NCBI RefSeq assembly: GCF_003339505.1
Contig: NZ_QPIW01000004.1
Coordinates: forward strand, 62,001 to 126,000
Source: Runella aurantiaca
GTDB taxonomy: Bacteria > Bacteroidota > Bacteroidia > Cytophagales > Spirosomataceae
Direction of reading: 5' to 3'
DNA length: 64,000 nt
The notes beneath the pieces are model-generated. The model had not been told where the DNA came from. It was given only the letters and a program-made list of their open reading frames with translations, and did not search any database. The translations under genes and the position numbers were made by a program. This document shows positions 1 to 8,041 of the stretch, piece by piece (within the stretch, counting starts at the first letter, position 1; every line of letters starts with the position of its first letter).

Positions 1-585
1 CCTACGCTTGAAGCCCGCGAAAGCACCGTAGAGCGGGTCATTGCCGAGCACGGGGCTACTATGATTCATCCATTCAATGATTATCGGGTTATTGCTGGTC
101 AAGCCACCGCTACCAAAGAGCTTATCGAAGACCACGGCCCTTTTGACGTGATTATGGCGCCCGTAGGCGGAGGAGGTTTGTTGAGCGGAACCGCACTAGC
201 CGCGCATTATCTTGCGCCTAAAACCGAAATCATCGCTGGCGAGCCAGAGGGAGCGGCCGATGCCGTGCTTTCTTTTAAGACGGGAAACATCGAGAAAGCG
301 CCTTACATTGATACCATTGCCGACGGCCTGCTGACGAATTTGGGCGATAAAACCTTGGAAATTATCCGGCTGCACGTCAGAGATATTTTGCTCGTAAGCG
401 ACCCCGAAATCATTGCCGCTATGCGCCTGATTTGGGAACGCATGAAAATAATCATCGAACCTTCTTGTGCGGTGCCTTTTGCGGCCTTGCTCCGCAACAA
501 AGAGCGTTTTGAAGGCAAAAAAGTAGGCATCATCCTCACGGGTGGCAATGTCGACTTAGGTAAACTGCCCTTTGGTAGCAACTAA
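1..585 (+). CDS. Threonine/serine dehydratase-like PLP enzyme (3' part)
   Basis: The reading frame is open from base 1, so the start lies upstream of the window; 194 codons are visible. The product matches the C-terminal two thirds of fold-type II PLP enzymes of the threonine ammonia-lyase / serine racemase family, which deaminate L-threonine or L-serine to 2-oxo acids. The glycine-rich phosphate-binding loop (PVGGGGLLSG) is at visible residues about 55-64, and the family C-terminus (SCAVPFAALL, then LTGGNVDLGKL) is intact. The lysine that binds PLP is outside the window. The protein ends right after the catalytic domain with no ACT domain, which fits a catabolic dehydratase or racemase rather than the feedback-regulated IlvA. 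Substrate cannot be decided from this part. Confidence 0.88.
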   Translation, partial: PTLEARESTVERVIAEHGATMIHPFNDYRVIAGQATATKELIEDHGPFDVIMAPVGGGGLLSGTALAAHYLAPKTEIIAGEPEGAADAVLSFKTGNIEKAPYIDTIADGLLTNLGDKTLEIIRLHVRDILLVSDPEIIAAMRLIWERMKIIIEPSCAVPFAALLRNKERFEGKKVGIILTGGNVDLGKLPFGSN

Positions 586-586
586 C

Positions 587-650
587 CTCTGTGGCTCTCT
601 GTTTCTCTGTGGTTAATAAATAAACCACAGAGAAACAGAGAGCCACAGAG
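587..650. repeat. 28-bp perfect inverted repeat
   Basis: Arms 587-614 and 623-650 are perfect reverse complements, separated by an 8-nt AT loop (615-622). The arm is built from near-repeats of the words CTCTGTGG and CTCTGTTT. It starts two bases after the dehydratase stop codon. It has no T-run, so it is a REP-like palindrome or an mRNA 3'-end stabiliser rather than a standard intrinsic terminator. Confidence 0.85.
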
Positions 651-693
651 ACCGAACACTGATAAATGTTGTATGATAACTGTTAACTGTTAA

Positions 694-1284
694 ATGATAA
701 CCACGCTCGGACTCGAACTTCCCACCGACCCGCGTTGGGTCAATATTGCGGAAATGCAGCTGGAACAAATCTTGGTAGACCATGCGTACTGTGAGCAAAA
801 AGCCGCGTCGGCCTGTATTTCGATGATTGTGCATTTTCCCGAAAAAGAAAAACTTGTTGAAGTGATGACGCCCGTGGTGGCCGAAGAATGGGCGCATTTT
901 AGAATGGTGCTCAAAGAACTTCATAAACGCGGGTATAAACTCGGACGCGCCCGGAAAGACGAATACGTAAACCGATTGCAAGAAATTGTAAAGAAAAAAG
1001 GCGACCGCGACGAGGTATTTCTCGACCGCCTGCTGGTGTGTGCGCTGATTGAAGCCCGTAGCTGCGAGCGTTTTAAACTCCTTTCTCAGCACATAGCCGA
1101 CGAAAGTTTGCGGACATTTTACCACGAGCTGATGGTCTCGGAAGCAGGACACTATCGCAATTTTATCGAACTCGCCGAAGAATACCTGCCCGCCGAAAAA
1201 GTACGTGCCCGTTGGAAAGAACTCCTCCTTGCCGAAGCCCACATCATGAAAACCCTAGACTTACGCGGCGACCGAATGCACTGA
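694..1284 (+). CDS. miaE: MiaE-like tRNA-(ms2io6A)-hydroxylase
   Basis: 196 residues, matching the MiaE family of carboxylate-bridged diiron oxygenases that hydroxylate the isopentenyl side chain of ms2i6A37 in tRNA. Candidate iron ligands are visible in the ferritin-like pattern: E34, the first ExxH (E65, H68), E120, and the second ExxH (E150, H153). Length and helical character fit the family. It follows the dehydratase on the same strand behind a hairpin and is closed by a strong terminator. The ATG at 694 begins directly with a family-like N-terminus. Whether the substrate is tRNA in this lineage is inferred from family only. Confidence 0.85.
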   Translation: MITTLGLELPTDPRWVNIAEMQLEQILVDHAYCEQKAASACISMIVHFPEKEKLVEVMTPVVAEEWAHFRMVLKELHKRGYKLGRARKDEYVNRLQEIVKKKGDRDEVFLDRLLVCALIEARSCERFKLLSQHIADESLRTFYHELMVSEAGHYRNFIELAEEYLPAEKVRARWKELLLAEAHIMKTLDLRGDRMH

Positions 1285-1315
1285 GAAAGGATTTTAGAGA
1301 ATTATACCCCATAAA

Positions 1316-1352
1316 AAAGCACCCAAGTAGGACTCGGGTGCTTTCTGTTTTC
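1316..1352. terminator. Intrinsic terminator between convergent genes
   Basis: A 9-bp perfect stem AAAGCACCC (1316-1324) / GGGTGCTTT (1336-1344) with an 11-nt loop, flanked by A-rich sequence on the left and a T-rich tail on the right. It closes the MiaE-like gene and, read on the other strand, could also stop the SCO1 operon. Confidence 0.85.
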
Positions 1353-1534
1353 TTAACCTAAACTACTATTTAATTTCTCTATGGCTGTCTATAGGAGATA
1401 AACAAATAGCTTCAAACTTAGTGCCAGTGGGGTAAGTTGTTGATTATCAGTAAAATGTAAAAGTGTTTTTGTCCGTATACGGACACTGGGGTATCGGTAG
1501 CGGACACGTGACGCGATATGTGCAAGCAGAGGTA
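1353..1534. other. Intergenic spacer with 14-bp palindrome
   Basis: Non-coding spacer between convergent genes. It contains a perfect 14-bp palindrome GTCCGTATACGGAC at 1471-1484, followed by the related word GCGGACACGTGACGCG. No gene or promoter is evident. Confidence 0.6.
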
Positions 1535-2182
1535 TTATTTTTCTTCGTTGAGGGTTTTTATATCCTCAATCAATTGTTGCATTTCTAGCGTTAAGGTGCC
1601 GTTGTAAATACCGCGTATTCGTTTGGTTTTATCGACCAAAACAAAATGCTCGGTGTGCAAAAATTCAGTACTGTCTTTACTGTAACCTATATCTTCCTCG
1701 GCAAAGTAGGATTGCCGAGCTAATTGATAAATACTGCCTTTTGTCCCCGTCAGGAAGTGCCAATTCTGATTTGTAATGTTGTTGGTAGTTTTGTACTTTT
1801 TCAGGATAAAGGGTTTGTCTATCCATGGCGTGACTGAGAATGATAAAAACACAAGGTCTTTGTCGTTTTTTAAGCTATCACTTACCGTTTTCATATTTTT
1901 TGTCATCGTAGGACAAATACTGCCGCAGGAAGTAAAAATAAAATTGGCCACGTGGATTTTATTTTCTATTTCTTTTTGGGAAATGAAAATGCTGTCTTGA
2001 TTCAAAAATGAAAAATCATTTATTTGATGCGTGATTTTCTCATCAACTTCCGATTTGTTGTCCATAAACAGCGGCGTAAAATCGGGTTCGTTATAATACG
2101 GTAAGGCAATTGATTTTGTTTTTTTATCTGTACAGCTAAAAAACAAAAAGCTACTTAACAACAAAAATACTATCTGATACAT
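1535..2182 (-). CDS. SCO1/SenC-family lipoprotein
   Basis: 215 residues with a lipoprotein signal peptide (lipobox Cys17). The thioredoxin-like SCO fold is recognisable by the copper-binding CxxxC motif (C86-GSI-C90) and the distal conserved histidine in TEHFVLVD (H179). SCO proteins bind copper and assist metallation or redox maintenance of cytochrome oxidase CuA or related periplasmic copper sites. It is the last gene of a minus-strand operon with a MORN-repeat lipoprotein and a YHYH protein, and its start overlaps the upstream gene by 32 bp. Low GC compared with the genes after 21 kb. Confidence 0.9.
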   Translation of the reverse strand: MYQIVFLLLSSFLFFSCTDKKTKSIALPYYNEPDFTPLFMDNKSEVDEKITHQINDFSFLNQDSIFISQKEIENKIHVANFIFTSCGSICPTMTKNMKTVSDSLKNDKDLVFLSFSVTPWIDKPFILKKYKTTNNITNQNWHFLTGTKGSIYQLARQSYFAEEDIGYSKDSTEFLHTEHFVLVDKTKRIRGIYNGTLTLEMQQLIEDIKTLNEEK

Positions 2183-2747
2183 TTTTGCAATTTTTGGTTC
2201 CTAATAAGCCATACCTACGCCCATTGATAATCACATAATTGGCCCGTATTTTTCCGTTGTCATACCATGATTTTTGAGTGCCTTCTTCCTGACCATTTTT
2301 GAAATGCGCCAAATGAATCAATTTATTGTCAAAAGTCCATTCTTTCAATTCGCCTTCGTAAGCGTCGTTTTGGGCGATAAATTCAAATTTTTTATTCCCA
2401 TTTTCCCAATAAGCTACCTGCTTTCCGTGCTTTGCTCCTTGGCGATAGATACGCTCTTCCATGATTTGTTTTTTGGCGTACCATTTTTTACAAACCCCAT
2501 GCAATAACCCATTCAGGTAGCCATTTATAAAGAGTGTATCTTGGGTATTGGGATAAAATTCATACAGAAAACCCGAGTACTTTTGTGCATTCAGATACAC
2601 CACATCGTTTCTTGTTTGAATGCCTTCTGACGAACTTAAAACGTAGGTTTTTGGGACGGCAGATTCGAGCAGAGAGGCTTCTTTTGGGTTGTTTGATAAA
2701 CAGGAACAAACCAAAAGAAGCATTGATAATAGACCGTAATTTCTCAT
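2151..2747 (-). CDS. MORN-repeat (YwqK-like) lipoprotein
   Basis: 198 residues with a signal peptide ending in a lipobox (Cys16-18 region, VCSC). The body holds about five repeats of the form GxxxGxxxxWYxNGxxxxE, typical of the MORN_2 / YwqK group. These repeats form an extended beta-strand ladder; in Bacteroidota such proteins are surface or periplasmic and their function is unknown. The annotation antitoxin is often attached to this family without evidence and is not supported here. It overlaps the SCO1-like gene by 32 bp and abuts the YHYH gene, so the three are probably co-transcribed. Confidence 0.75.
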   Translation of the reverse strand: MRNYGLLSMLLLVCSCLSNNPKEASLLESAVPKTYVLSSSEGIQTRNDVVYLNAQKYSGFLYEFYPNTQDTLFINGYLNGLLHGVCKKWYAKKQIMEERIYRQGAKHGKQVAYWENGNKKFEFIAQNDAYEGELKEWTFDNKLIHLAHFKNGQEEGTQKSWYDNGKIRANYVIINGRRYGLLGTKNCKNVSDSIFVVK

Positions 2748-3524
2748 TTATTGGCTAACCGTTCCGGGCGTTCCATAATAACCGTTTCCGTTCAGATAAG
2801 GTGCATCGGCGGTAAAATGGTAATGATAAATACCATTGGGGAAGTCGATGGTAGGGTGAGTATGGCCGTGATAAACGTCTAAACTGCTGCTAACAACCGT
2901 TGTGCCGTTTTCTTCCTGAGGGCCATACACCGGAAAGCCGTCCAACAAAAAGCCCATTAAGCCTGATTTGGTAGATTTTACGGTTGTTAAGTACAGAGGT
3001 TCAACGTGATAATGGTATTGGCTGGTGCCGGTTGGATGTCCGTGGTATTTATCAAAACTGGCAATCTCCGAAGTGAGGGGTTGGTTGTTGGGGCCCGCAT
3101 ATTGGTTGTACAATGCCACTCCGTTCAATGCTACCCCAATGGCTCCCAATGGCGTAGCGGCATGATTGGCGGCCACGGTGGGATTGACGGGGATTTTAAA
3201 GGTAAAGGTCTGCGTAGCAATGGTGTTGGGGTTTTTTACGAAGGTATTGCCGCCAAAAGTTGTTCCGGAGTAGGCTTCAAACAAAGCGTTTGTGGCGGGG
3301 TAATAGGTGCTTTTATGATCGGGCACGCCATTGGTTTTTATGGTAATGTAGGTGCCATCATTGGTAACACTGGTTGCCCCGTAAATTTTACTGTACACCG
3401 CAGGTACGGCAGCGGTGTTGGTGTTTGTGATGACGTCATCTTCTTTATTGCAACTGGTGATGCTTGCTGCAAATATTACGGCAAAAGCTAATTTGTTGAT
3501 TCTCAATTTTTTTTGTGACATCAT
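2748..3524 (-). CDS. YHYH-domain lipoprotein
   Basis: 258 residues; signal peptide with lipobox Cys25. The name-giving YHYH motif occurs twice, at residues 170-173 and 233-236, along with KYHGHP, VYHGHTHP and DGFPVYGP. This histidine-rich family is of unknown function; the spacing of His residues is consistent with metal binding (inference). It is the first gene of the YHYH-MORN-SCO operon, with the next gene starting right at its stop codon. Association with a copper chaperone suggests a periplasmic copper-related role, but that is context inference only. Start ATG ATG: either of the first two Met could be used. Confidence 0.85.
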   Translation of the reverse strand: MMSQKKLRINKLAFAVIFAASITSCNKEDDVITNTNTAAVPAVYSKIYGATSVTNDGTYITIKTNGVPDHKSTYYPATNALFEAYSGTTFGGNTFVKNPNTIATQTFTFKIPVNPTVAANHAATPLGAIGVALNGVALYNQYAGPNNQPLTSEIASFDKYHGHPTGTSQYHYHVEPLYLTTVKSTKSGLMGFLLDGFPVYGPQEENGTTVVSSSLDVYHGHTHPTIDFPNGIYHYHFTADAPYLNGNGYYGTPGTVSQ

Positions 3525-4029
3525 GATCGGAATTTAGGTTGTTTTTTTTAGACGCTAAAAATGCATTTTAGTTTAATCAAACGATGACGTGATTTTATGG
3601 ACGCTCGTTGGAAATTAGCGCAAGAACTCAAATGAATTGTTATGTAATTATTTGAAAATAAGTGAATTAATTAATTGTAAAAGAGGATGTAATGGCCGCA
3701 ATCATCTGTCGAAATGTTACTTTAAATGTATTTTTTGCGGATGTAATTAGCTCAGTAGGCAGTTCTCGAATGGATTTGCCCTTGTTGGAACCCACGGGAT
3801 AAAGGTAGTGGAGGGGGCAATTTTCGCTCCGTTTTTTGCGCGACTCAAAAAGTATGTTTAGGTCACAAAATTTATAAAAAAAATTTAGCTGAGAAAAGAT
3901 TAGGCCTGTTTGCACCAATCCTCTGGCATTTTTTTCGATGAAATTTGCTCATTTGTTTTCCCTGAGTGGGGGTGTTTGGGCCGCTTTTAGGTGATTATTT
4001 ACAGTAGGTGTAATGTTGTATAAAAAAAG
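3525..4029. other. Intergenic, AT-rich, no supported gene
   Basis: Upstream region of the YHYH operon. An open frame of 83 codons on the minus strand (3667-3918) has no recognisable domain, no good start context, and is not called. From about 3970 the sequence resembles the region upstream of the zinc-finger gene at 18.0 kb (the words GTTTGGGCCGCTTTTA here and GTTTAGGCCACCTTTA there), so the decayed copy next door extends into this spacer. Confidence 0.5.
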
Positions 4030-4233
4030 AAAAGCAACCGCAACTACGATTTTGTAAGCGTCAAGAAGGATAAAGTTCATTACGAACATTATGGAAAAGT
4101 GACGGAGATAGGACTATTTTATCGTAAAGAGTGCCTTTACTGCAAGGTGAACTTTGAAGCCCGTAGGGTAGATACTGCCTTTTGTTCTCACAATTGCCAA
4201 AAGGCTTATCGGCGTAGGGAGTTAAGAATTTAG
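4030..4233 (+). pseudogene. Decayed copy of the island zinc-finger gene
   Basis: Reading in frame from 4030 gives a product nearly identical to the 74-residue protein encoded at 18051-18275: same KSNRNYDF start, the CLYCKVNFEARRVDTAFCSHNC zinc-site order (CxxC ... CxxxC) and the same basic YRRREL end. Here the ATG is lost: an in-frame TAA lies at 4021-4023 and the nearest ATG (4013) is in another frame. The copy also differs in the middle (DKVHYEHYGKVTE). It is therefore a remnant, most likely left by an earlier relative of the element now at 12.2-20.8 kb. Rescue by a non-ATG start cannot be excluded. Confidence 0.7.
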
Positions 4234-4370
4234 AAGTCTTTATAAAGTTGAACGGCTTGGCGATGGGCGGGGATTTTAGCACCGAACTTCAATAGAAATA
4301 CCAAAGTTCAATAGAATACCTTCAGCCCTGCCTGAAGCAAGCCCCTTATTAGCAGCTGGCTTTTCTATGT

Positions 4371-5111
4371 TCACGTTTGTTTTTTTGTTTTTGAATCAAA
4401 ATTTATCCCCGCTTTTCGAGCCTGACTGGATTGAAGTTTTCGCTCAATTTTGTGGCTTTTTCCATCTTTTACAAACAAGGCTCCCGTTTGTTTAAAAAAG
4501 AAAGAAACATCGTTCTCAATGCAGGCATTTCTAATTTCCAACACCCAATCATAATTACAAACTCGGGCATTTTCGCCCGATTCTCCACCTACAATTACCG
4601 CATTAATCCAATCGCCTTTTAGCAATTCTGTTAGATTTATAGCACCCAAAAGTGGTTCGCAAATAATCGATTTATGTTTAAAAGGAAGCTCTTTAAAAAC
4701 TGGAAGCCGTAGTTCTGCCTGTTTTTGGTTTTCTACCGAACACAAAATTTTTACATTATCATAACCCGAACCCCAATCTTCTGGCAAGCAACGCATTACT
4801 CGGTCAATTCGTTTTGTTGCCATTGTAAAGGTGAGGTCTATGCGATGTTTTATCATTTTCCACGCATCCTCACGCCAATCATCTGCTTCTTCTATAAAAA
4901 AATCGGAGGTAAAGCAAGTCCAAACGTTTTCTCCTGCGGGTATTTTGTAAGTTCCGTCTCGTTTTCTTTTTAAGGGTAAATTAAAATTCTGGGTTTTATA
5001 CACCTTTTTGCTATCGATACCATACAACGCATCTCGCCGAAAAACATAACAGTTTTTGCAACCTTCGCTGATTTTGATGCAACCGTGCCATAAATTCCAG
5101 ATAACCGACAT
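4371..5111 (-). CDS. DUF5131 (phage Gp37/Gp68-like) protein
   Basis: 246 residues, recognised by the N-terminal WNLWHGC...GC.NCY pattern, in which cysteines 11, 18 and 21 form C-x6-C-x2-C, and by downstream motifs NVWTCFTSDFF, WREDAWKMI, TKRIDR and GGESG. The family occurs in phages and mobile elements as well as chromosomes and resembles radical-SAM proteins in its cysteine cluster; its reaction is unknown. It sits next to the decayed island gene and a YjbR-like gene, 10 bp apart from the latter, on the same strand. Low GC supports recent acquisition. Confidence 0.82.
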   Translation of the reverse strand: MSVIWNLWHGCIKISEGCKNCYVFRRDALYGIDSKKVYKTQNFNLPLKRKRDGTYKIPAGENVWTCFTSDFFIEEADDWREDAWKMIKHRIDLTFTMATKRIDRVMRCLPEDWGSGYDNVKILCSVENQKQAELRLPVFKELPFKHKSIICEPLLGAINLTELLKGDWINAVIVGGESGENARVCNYDWVLEIRNACIENDVSFFFKQTGALFVKDGKSHKIERKLQSSQARKAGINFDSKTKKQT

Positions 5112-5120
5112 CGCAATTTC

Positions 5121-5474
5121 TTAGTTTAATTTTTTTTTTGGTAAACTTGCTGCCACCAATTTATACGAGTTTTCAACCAAATCTTTTATCATTTCTTCGG
5201 AAATTTTGCCCTTTAATTCAACATTAATCCAGTGCTTCCAACTCAAATTAAAAGGTCTTTCAAAACCTTCTTGGTCGCTGAGCTCTTCAATCTTTTCAGG
5301 ATCACATTTTAAGGTGCAATAATCAAATCTATCAATATCAAAGAAGCAAAACATTTTTTTGCCTACATAAAATACCAAGATAGCTCTCGAATTTTTGAAA
5401 AATCCAGCAAAAGGCATTCCTTCGTGTGTATCGGGAAAAGATAAACAGTATTTTTGTAAGGCTTCAATGTCCAT
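5121..5474 (-). CDS. MmcQ/YjbR-family protein
   Basis: About 117 residues starting at the second of two adjacent ATGs (5477 and 5474); the longer frame from 5522 would overlap the esterase gene and adds a non-conserved tail. The body matches the MmcQ/YjbR (DUF419) fold: LQKYCLSFPDTHEGMPF near the start and the CDPEKIEEL...GFERPFNLSWKHWINVELKG stretch. This double-wing fold is thought to bind DNA, but no function has been settled. Same strand as the flanking esterase and DUF5131 genes. Confidence 0.82.
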   Translation of the reverse strand: MDIEALQKYCLSFPDTHEGMPFAGFFKNSRAILVFYVGKKMFCFFDIDRFDYCTLKCDPEKIEELSDQEGFERPFNLSWKHWINVELKGKISEEMIKDLVENSYKLVAASLPKKKLN

Positions 5475-5499
5475 CATTTTTTTTATTAATTGGTTTATT

Positions 5500-6933
5500 T
5501 TAAGGTCGTTCAATCCCTTCAAAAATTTTCAAAACATCCAGGGCGTGATTTGTTGGGTCATAAGGAGGATTTCCAATGCCTTTTACATTGAGTTCAGTTG
5601 TTACTGGTTTCCATAGTTGGTCGCGGTTGCCTGTTGCTAAATTAATAAGGGCATCACGAACAAAATTATCACGAACAATCTGCTCTTCGCTTGCGTTTGG
5701 GCTTTGCTGACCTACGATGCCGTACATTTCTGTTCCGTGAACGGCGGGAACTCCTTCTACTGGTCCAACACAGAGCAAATAAGATTTACCTCCAGCATTA
5801 GCGTGTGCAATAGCACCACGTGTTTGTGGTAGTGTAAACGAAAAATCGGTCAGCAACAAACCACGAATCTCAACTGGGGTACGTTCATCAACGTTGTACG
5901 AATCGATAATTTTTTTGACACGGCTGCGTGGAATTCGGTTGCGGTTGGCGAATTCCTTGACTAGGTTGTCGATGCTCCCAGGGTCAAAATTCTTGGTATT
6001 GTGAAGAACCCACCATCCCGTTTCGTAGGTGGTACTGCTAAAAAGAATATCGATGTCTTTATGTCGTCCAGACTCAAGGATTCGCATTGGATGGTCGATA
6101 AGAACTCCATTTGGTTGATTCCTGTCATCAATGGTAGCTACAGCATCATTGTCGATGCCGTGCATAGCTCCAGGATCTGTAAACAATAGCTTACTCATAG
6201 TCTCAACAAGGAGATTTGCATCTAAATGCAGTATTTGTTCAGGGTCGTCTTGAATGCCAAGTGCGGTAAGGACGGCCAAGGCTCTCTCTTCAGCACCCCA
6301 AGCAGGAACCTGTCGTGATGGCATACCAGAAAATGCTGCGATACGATGAAATAATCCATCGGCTGATGGTGCTGCAAGTAGAGCGAGTGCAGAGAAGGCA
6401 CCAGCGCTGTGCCCAGTAATAGTAACATTATTAGGGTCTCCACCGAACTGGGAGATATTTTTTTGCACCCATTTGAGCGCCGTAATCATATCTTGCAGAC
6501 AAAGGTTTGTAGCCTCCGAGAGTTTTCCTCCATATTGAGAGAGAGAAAGTGCTCCGAAAACGCCTAATCGATAGTTAATAGAAACTCCAATCACACGACC
6601 TGTAGCAGCGAGACCAGAAGCATTTGACACGGTCTGTGTGTTTGCTCCGTTTGTCCAGCCACCGCCAAAGATATAGACAACTACAGGCAAAGGTTTATTG
6701 TCGATGTTTTCAGGTGCCCAGATATTGAGGTTTAGGCAATCTTCACTTAAACCATTATCGGCTTCGAGCCAATCGGCATTACCAGATTGTAGCGGTGCAG
6801 CTCCTTTTTTGTCGTAAGGTAAATTTGGATTATACGGTAACAAAACAGGACTGCGAAAACGTTCTGAAGTGGCGTAAGGAATACCCAGCCAAGAGCGAAC
6901 AGTTTGAGATGTGGTAGTTTTATTTATATTCAT
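5500..6933 (-). CDS. Type-B carboxylesterase
   Basis: 477 residues of the alpha/beta-hydrolase carboxylesterase family. Visible signatures are SEDCLNLNIW (63-72), the oxyanion-hole GGGW (90-93), and the nucleophile elbow GHSAG with Ser176; the catalytic His is in the VHGTEMYG motif near residue 400 and the acid is probably Glu in TTYETGWW. No signal peptide, so the enzyme is probably cytoplasmic. It would hydrolyse a carboxylic ester, substrate unknown. It lies downstream of an AraC regulator and an aldo/keto reductase on the same strand, which suggests a small detoxification or aromatic-ester locus (inference). Confidence 0.88.
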   Translation of the reverse strand: MNINKTTTSQTVRSWLGIPYATSERFRSPVLLPYNPNLPYDKKGAAPLQSGNADWLEADNGLSEDCLNLNIWAPENIDNKPLPVVVYIFGGGWTNGANTQTVSNASGLAATGRVIGVSINYRLGVFGALSLSQYGGKLSEATNLCLQDMITALKWVQKNISQFGGDPNNVTITGHSAGAFSALALLAAPSADGLFHRIAAFSGMPSRQVPAWGAEERALAVLTALGIQDDPEQILHLDANLLVETMSKLLFTDPGAMHGIDNDAVATIDDRNQPNGVLIDHPMRILESGRHKDIDILFSSTTYETGWWVLHNTKNFDPGSIDNLVKEFANRNRIPRSRVKKIIDSYNVDERTPVEIRGLLLTDFSFTLPQTRGAIAHANAGGKSYLLCVGPVEGVPAVHGTEMYGIVGQQSPNASEEQIVRDNFVRDALINLATGNRDQLWKPVTTELNVKGIGNPPYDPTNHALDVLKIFEGIERP

Positions 6934-7069
6934 GATATTTTTTTTTGGGGTAACTTTATTCGCACCGTTTAATTCTATTGTTCAATGGGCTATCTGTTAT
7001 TTTAATTTCACTTTATTTACGCTGTTTTGTTGGTGACTGCCCTTGTATATCCAATGTCTGTCACTGTGA

Positions 7070-7984
7070 TCAGTTAAAAGAATGTCTAAACTCCAATGGT
7101 GTCTGGCTCATTTTGTTTTTAAACACTTTGCTGAATGATTGCGGATATTCAAAACCTAACTGATAAGCAATTTCGCTTACGGATAATTCTGTTGTTGCTA
7201 AAAGTTCTTTGGCTTTTTCCAGAAGCTGATTTTGAATATGTTGTTGCGTAGTTTGTCCTGTCAAATTTTTCAGCATATCATTTAGATAGTGAGCTGATAC
7301 AAATAATTTTTCAGCAAAATATTGTACGGTGGGTAATCCTGATATACTTAAATCATCATTTTGATAATAGGCATTCAGTAAATCTTCAAATTTTAAAAAC
7401 AAATCGTTTGATGCTTTCTTTCTTGTGATGAATTGACGGTTGTAGAAACGATTGCAATAATTCAGCAATAAATCTATATGAGAAACAACTACATCTTGCG
7501 TAAAGTTGTCTATCATTGCCTCAATTTCCTGTCGCAGATTTTGCATTAATCCATTGATTATAGTTTCTTCTTTATCTGAAAGATGCAACGCTTCGTTGTT
7601 GGCATAAGAGAAAAACCCATATTCTTTAATCCGTTTTGCCAAAGAATAGCTTTGAATAAAATCGGGATGAAAAACAAGCATCCAGCCTTCTACTTTTGTC
7701 GTACTATTTTCTTCTATCGAAAACATTTGTTTTGGTGCAAAAAACGTCATTATTCCATCGTCATAATCATAATACTGTTGCCCATATTTCACTTTTCCAT
7801 CAAAATTATTTTTCAAATAAATGGTGTAGAAATTATAAACAATTGTATTCATTTCTTCGCAAATATTTACAGCAATCTCATCAAGATTTACAACACTTAC
7901 CAAAGGGTGAGTTGGTTTTTTAATATTCAGAAATTGATGCAGTTCTGAAATAGAATTTAGAAAATAAGTATTTTTGTTTTTCAT
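7070..7984 (-). CDS. AraC-family transcriptional regulator
   Basis: 304 residues: an N-terminal cupin-like effector domain (about 1-180) and a C-terminal double helix-turn-helix (about 205-300) with the AraC signature LSVSEIAYQLGFEYPQSFSKVFKNKMSQTP ordering near the end (signature given in part: EIAYQLGFEYPQSFSKVFK). It is 57 bp downstream of the aldo/keto reductase gene and divergent from nothing, so it may regulate its own minus-strand cluster. The effector is unknown. Confidence 0.88.
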   Translation of the reverse strand: MKNKNTYFLNSISELHQFLNIKKPTHPLVSVVNLDEIAVNICEEMNTIVYNFYTIYLKNNFDGKVKYGQQYYDYDDGIMTFFAPKQMFSIEENSTTKVEGWMLVFHPDFIQSYSLAKRIKEYGFFSYANNEALHLSDKEETIINGLMQNLRQEIEAMIDNFTQDVVVSHIDLLLNYCNRFYNRQFITRKKASNDLFLKFEDLLNAYYQNDDLSISGLPTVQYFAEKLFVSAHYLNDMLKNLTGQTTQQHIQNQLLEKAKELLATTELSVSEIAYQLGFEYPQSFSKVFKNKMSQTPLEFRHSFN

Positions 7985-8041
7985 TGTATAAAATTAAAAA
8001 CAAGCAGCGGATAAATGGTTGTTTATCCGCTATTTTGAATG

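Noticed and set aside
613-1242. 209-codon open frame opposite the MiaE-like gene
   Set aside because: Antisense shadow; its start lies within the perfect hairpin and the residue composition (Phe- and His-rich) is typical of antisense frames.
2274-2507. Possible toxin partner for the YwqK-like gene
   Set aside because: The only candidate frame is antisense; the family label antitoxin has no support here.
3667-3918. 83-codon open frame on the minus strand
   Set aside because: No domain, no conserved-looking pattern and poor context. It might be a fragment of a decayed gene, but nothing supports that.
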